Source of the DNA: GCA-2693325 sp036343635
Lineage (GTDB): Bacteria; Latescibacterota; UBA2968; UBA8231
Direction: 5' to 3'
Assembly: GCA_036343635.1 (NCBI GenBank)
Contig: JAYYVF010000055.1
Span: forward strand, 21,629 to 85,628
Length of the DNA stretch: 64,000 nt
The stretch's first letter is position 1, and the number at the start of each line of letters is the position of its first letter. Below are positions 61,765 through 64,000 of this stretch, in pieces. A program made the position numbers and the translations under genes. Below the pieces are notes generated by a model that saw nothing but the letters and a program-made list of their open reading frames with translations, had not been told where the DNA came from and made no database searches.

Positions 61765-63225
61765 ATGAATTATTCAATACTCGCTGGATTGTTAGTTTAC
61801 TTGGTGGCCATGCTAATAGTGGGCTTATACGCAAGTAAAAAAGTCAAGAATGCGACCGACTTCATCGTCGCAGGTAAAAATCTTTCTCTTCCTTTTTGTA
61901 CAGCAACATTGGCGGCAACTTGGTTTGGAGGTGGTATCTGTATAGGTGCGGCCAGTGCCGCTTACAAGGGCGGTTTCCTGGCAGTAATCGCTGATCCTTT
62001 TGGGGCCGCTTTATGCCTATTTCTAGCAGGACTTTTCTACGTGCGTGTCCTGAGGAGAATGGGCATAATGACAATAGCCAGTTTCTTTGGGAATCGCTAC
62101 GACCAAAAATCTGGCCTTTTAGCAAGTTTGTGTACGATTCCAGCTTACGTTGGCTGGGTCGCCTCCCTTATGGTTGCATCCGGACGCATTCTACAAAGCT
62201 TAACGGACATTGACCCCTCAATCAGCATTGTAATTGCAGGTGTAGCCGTAATTATCTATACCGTAGGTGGAGGAATGTGGGCCGTAACTTTAACCGACCT
62301 GATCCAAATAACTATACTGGTTTTGGGACTGTTGGTTCTTACTCCAATTTTATTAGATGATATGGGTGGCTGGACATCAATTGCTGAAAAAATTCCAGCC
62401 GATCGATTTTATCTATATCCCCATGTATCTGATGCTTCAATATGGTTCGCATATATACGAGATTGGCTGGTAATTGGCCTTGGCAATTTAGCTGGACAAG
62501 ACCTCATTCAGCGTAGCTTAGCAAGCAGGGATGAGAAAGTAGCATACCGAAGTGCATATTTAGCTGGCACTCTATATGTAACGATTGGCCTTATACCCGT
62601 TTTCTTAGGATTAGCGGGCAGCGTCATATTCCCCAATTTGTCCGATCCCGATCTGATCATGATGAAAATGGCGCAGACCTACTTACCAGAGATTGCAATC
62701 ATCCTATTTACTGGGGCTCTGGTTTCGGCGTTACTTTCTAGTGCTGACAGTGCATTATTAGCTCCTGCAAGCGTAATTGGATGGGACCTATTGCGTTATT
62801 TTAAACCCAACGCGAGAGACATAACTACCCTCAGGATTTCTCGAATTTCTGTTGTAGTCTGCGGTCTCGTTTCAATGTGGCTTGCCTTGGGATCAGGTTC
62901 CGTATATGAACTAATGGTAAATTCATGGTCCGTATTATTAGCGACTTTATTCGTTCCACTTACAGCAGGAATCTGGTGGTCAAAAGCGAATAATCCTGGC
63001 TGCTTTGCCTCCATAATCGTAGGATTTTTCTCTTGGCGGCTTTTCCCTTTAATCCTACAAGATTTACCACCAGATCTACTTGCGGTAGGTCCAGCCACAA
63101 TTGCCCTAATTACCGTCAGTCTAATAACCCAAAAAAAAGAGCCAGGATCTCCAATATCAGATTCTTTAGGCAACCCAATTCATACGAGGAATCGTATAGG
63201 CCTGAGCTTCTTTGACAAAACATAA
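61765..63225 (+). CDS. Sodium:solute symporter (SSS family)
   Basis: A ~486-residue Na+-coupled symporter with about 13 helices, of the SSF/SLC5 type. Hallmarks are SILAGLLVYLVAMLIVGLYA, NATDFIVAGKNLSLPFCTAT, YTVGGGMWAVTLTDLIQI in the TM5 region and SALLSSADSALLAPASVIGW, which contains the sodium-site serines. Substrates range from sugars to amino acids; none can be picked here. ATG 61765 is chosen since AAGGAA is just upstream, and the longer 61693 start gives a non-conserved lead. The SUMF1 gene follows on the same strand. Confidence 0.92.
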   Translation: MNYSILAGLLVYLVAMLIVGLYASKKVKNATDFIVAGKNLSLPFCTATLAATWFGGGICIGAASAAYKGGFLAVIADPFGAALCLFLAGLFYVRVLRRMGIMTIASFFGNRYDQKSGLLASLCTIPAYVGWVASLMVASGRILQSLTDIDPSISIVIAGVAVIIYTVGGGMWAVTLTDLIQITILVLGLLVLTPILLDDMGGWTSIAEKIPADRFYLYPHVSDASIWFAYIRDWLVIGLGNLAGQDLIQRSLASRDEKVAYRSAYLAGTLYVTIGLIPVFLGLAGSVIFPNLSDPDLIMMKMAQTYLPEIAIILFTGALVSALLSSADSALLAPASVIGWDLLRYFKPNARDITTLRISRISVVVCGLVSMWLALGSGSVYELMVNSWSVLLATLFVPLTAGIWWSKANNPGCFASIIVGFFSWRLFPLILQDLPPDLLAVGPATIALITVSLITQKKEPGSPISDSLGNPIHTRNRIGLSFFDKT

Positions 63226-63286
63226 GTCCATGCTAAATTTTCTACCGATACTATTTTCAAATAATAAAGGCAAGAGAAGGGCAAAG

Positions 63287-64000
63287 TTGAAAAATTCATA
63301 TAGTCTCTATGTATTGGGGTGTACACTCAGCTTGATCGTGATAGCCTGTGGTATGAACCCATCCCCCGTTAAAACATCCAAAGACGGCAGTGAGATGCGA
63401 CTCATAACAGGTGGCACTTTCAGTATGGGAAGTAGAGAAGGAGAACTCGGGGACCTCTACTTCAAGACGTGGAAAAATTATCTTAGTGAAAAACCATTAC
63501 ATAAAGTTACAATAAGCTCTTTTTATTTGGACACCTACGAAATAACAAATGCTCAATACGATCGTTTTCTTGAAACGGTAAATTCTTCTGGTGATCGTAC
63601 TATGGATCACGAACTTCAACCTTCCGATCTGAACCATGAGCGACAATACGTAAACGAAAATCTTACCATTCCGACGCACCCTGTTGTTGGAATAAACTGG
63701 TTTGATGCATATGCATATTGTAAATGGGCAGAAAAACGCCTCCCAACTGAAGCCGAATGGGAATATGCAGCTCGCGGGGGGGACGGCGTCTATCGAACAT
63801 ACCCTTGGGGTAATGCAAAACCAAACCATGAAGGTATCTGGAGAGCAAACTATTACCCAGAAGACAAAAGAAATCTTGATGGGTGGCAATACACCTCTCC
63901 TCCGGGAAGTTTCCCAGACGGTATTAGCCCGTTCGGAATCCAAGACATGGCCGGAAATGCAGAAGAATGGGTTCAAGATTGGGTTGATTTTGATTATTAC
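63287..64000 (+). CDS. SUMF1/FGE-domain lipoprotein, cut by the window end
   Basis: The frame runs 238 codons to the window end without a stop. A lipoprotein signal (CTLSLIVIACGMNPSP, cysteine in LIVIAC) is followed by a formylglycine-generating-type domain: GTFSMGSREGEL, KVTISSFYLDTYEITNAQYD, HPVVGINWFDAYAYCKWAEK, RLPTEAEWEYAARGG and FGIQDMAGNAEEWVQDW. These are the regular landmarks of the SUMF1 fold. The C-terminal active-site cysteines of true FGE lie beyond the window, so activity cannot be judged; many such lipoproteins are not sulfatase activators. Start TTG has GAGAAGG upstream. Confidence 0.85.
   Translation, partial: MKNSYSLYVLGCTLSLIVIACGMNPSPVKTSKDGSEMRLITGGTFSMGSREGELGDLYFKTWKNYLSEKPLHKVTISSFYLDTYEITNAQYDRFLETVNSSGDRTMDHELQPSDLNHERQYVNENLTIPTHPVVGINWFDAYAYCKWAEKRLPTEAEWEYAARGGDGVYRTYPWGNAKPNHEGIWRANYYPEDKRNLDGWQYTSPPGSFPDGISPFGIQDMAGNAEEWVQDWVDFDYY

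Overview
The window is one contiguous stretch of a Gram-negative bacterial chromosome with moderately AT-rich DNA. It encodes an outer-membrane efflux channel, a β-barrel protein, an Mla/MCE lipid-transport operon, Sec/lipoprotein signals, a flagellar motor switch protein, an alternative complex III with a caa3-type oxidase, cobalamin import, and enzymes typical of marine or sponge-associated degraders (phytanoyl-CoA dioxygenase, GH123/DUF4091 glycosidase-like protein, SUMF1/formylglycine-generating-type lipoprotein, sulfotransferase, glucarate dehydratase). This mix resembles uncultivated lineages such as Latescibacterota or Poribacteria. That placement is inferred from gene content only; there is no rRNA or other marker here to prove it. 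No prophage, transposase or CRISPR array was found.

Layout. 1-4 kb: an unknown partial gene, a DUF815 ATPase, a dicarboxylate/glutamate symporter, a broken GIY-YIG gene and tRNA-Arg(CCT). 4.3-16.6 kb: a single respiratory operon, actABCDEF, then a small membrane protein, sco and the caa3 oxidase genes ctaCDEF, with tight or overlapping spacing throughout and a strong shared terminator at the end. 16.7-21.7 kb: a GroES-like protein, a TolC-like channel, glucarate dehydratase, glutaredoxin and an isolated fliG. 21.7-27.5 kb: a cobalamin riboswitch followed by btuD, btuF, btuC, a sulfotransferase-like gene, a PduO-type adenosyltransferase, a small lipoprotein and an HTH-metallo-β-lactamase fusion. 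27.5-31.7 kb: a TPR protein and an Mla-like operon whose ATPase has lost its catalytic motifs.

31.8-38.1 kb: a large GH123-like secreted protein, a fused MsrA-MsrB, purT and two small proteins. 38.2-46 kb: minus-strand genes including an aldo/keto reductase, a highly repetitive secreted coiled-coil protein, several cupins, a phytanoyl-CoA dioxygenase, a TVP38-type membrane protein and a DM9-like secreted protein. CRP/FNR-type palindromes lie at three places here, and three terminators share a GCCCCCGG core. 46-47.7 kb: three small α/β-barrel proteins lying between an intact tRNA-Asn and a degraded copy of its 3' end plus terminator, which looks like the footprint of an insertion or a lost tRNA gene.

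47.7-64 kb: a principal-type sigma factor; an AbfD/HpaB-family enzyme and a fused hydroxyacyl-CoA dehydrogenase/enoyl-CoA hydratase; a large lipoprotein; dxr; RNase Y with an unusual basic tail; lysine 2,3-aminomutase; GTP cyclohydrolase I; a peroxiredoxin; an IscU-like domain fused in frame to a Mn-type superoxide dismutase; a sodium:solute symporter; and a SUMF1-domain lipoprotein cut by the window end. The most unusual items are the IscU-SOD fusion, the catalytically degenerate Mla ATPase, the tRNA-Asn-flanked cassette, the AbfD homologue apparently lacking its iron-sulfur cysteines, and the repeat-rich secreted coiled-coil protein.
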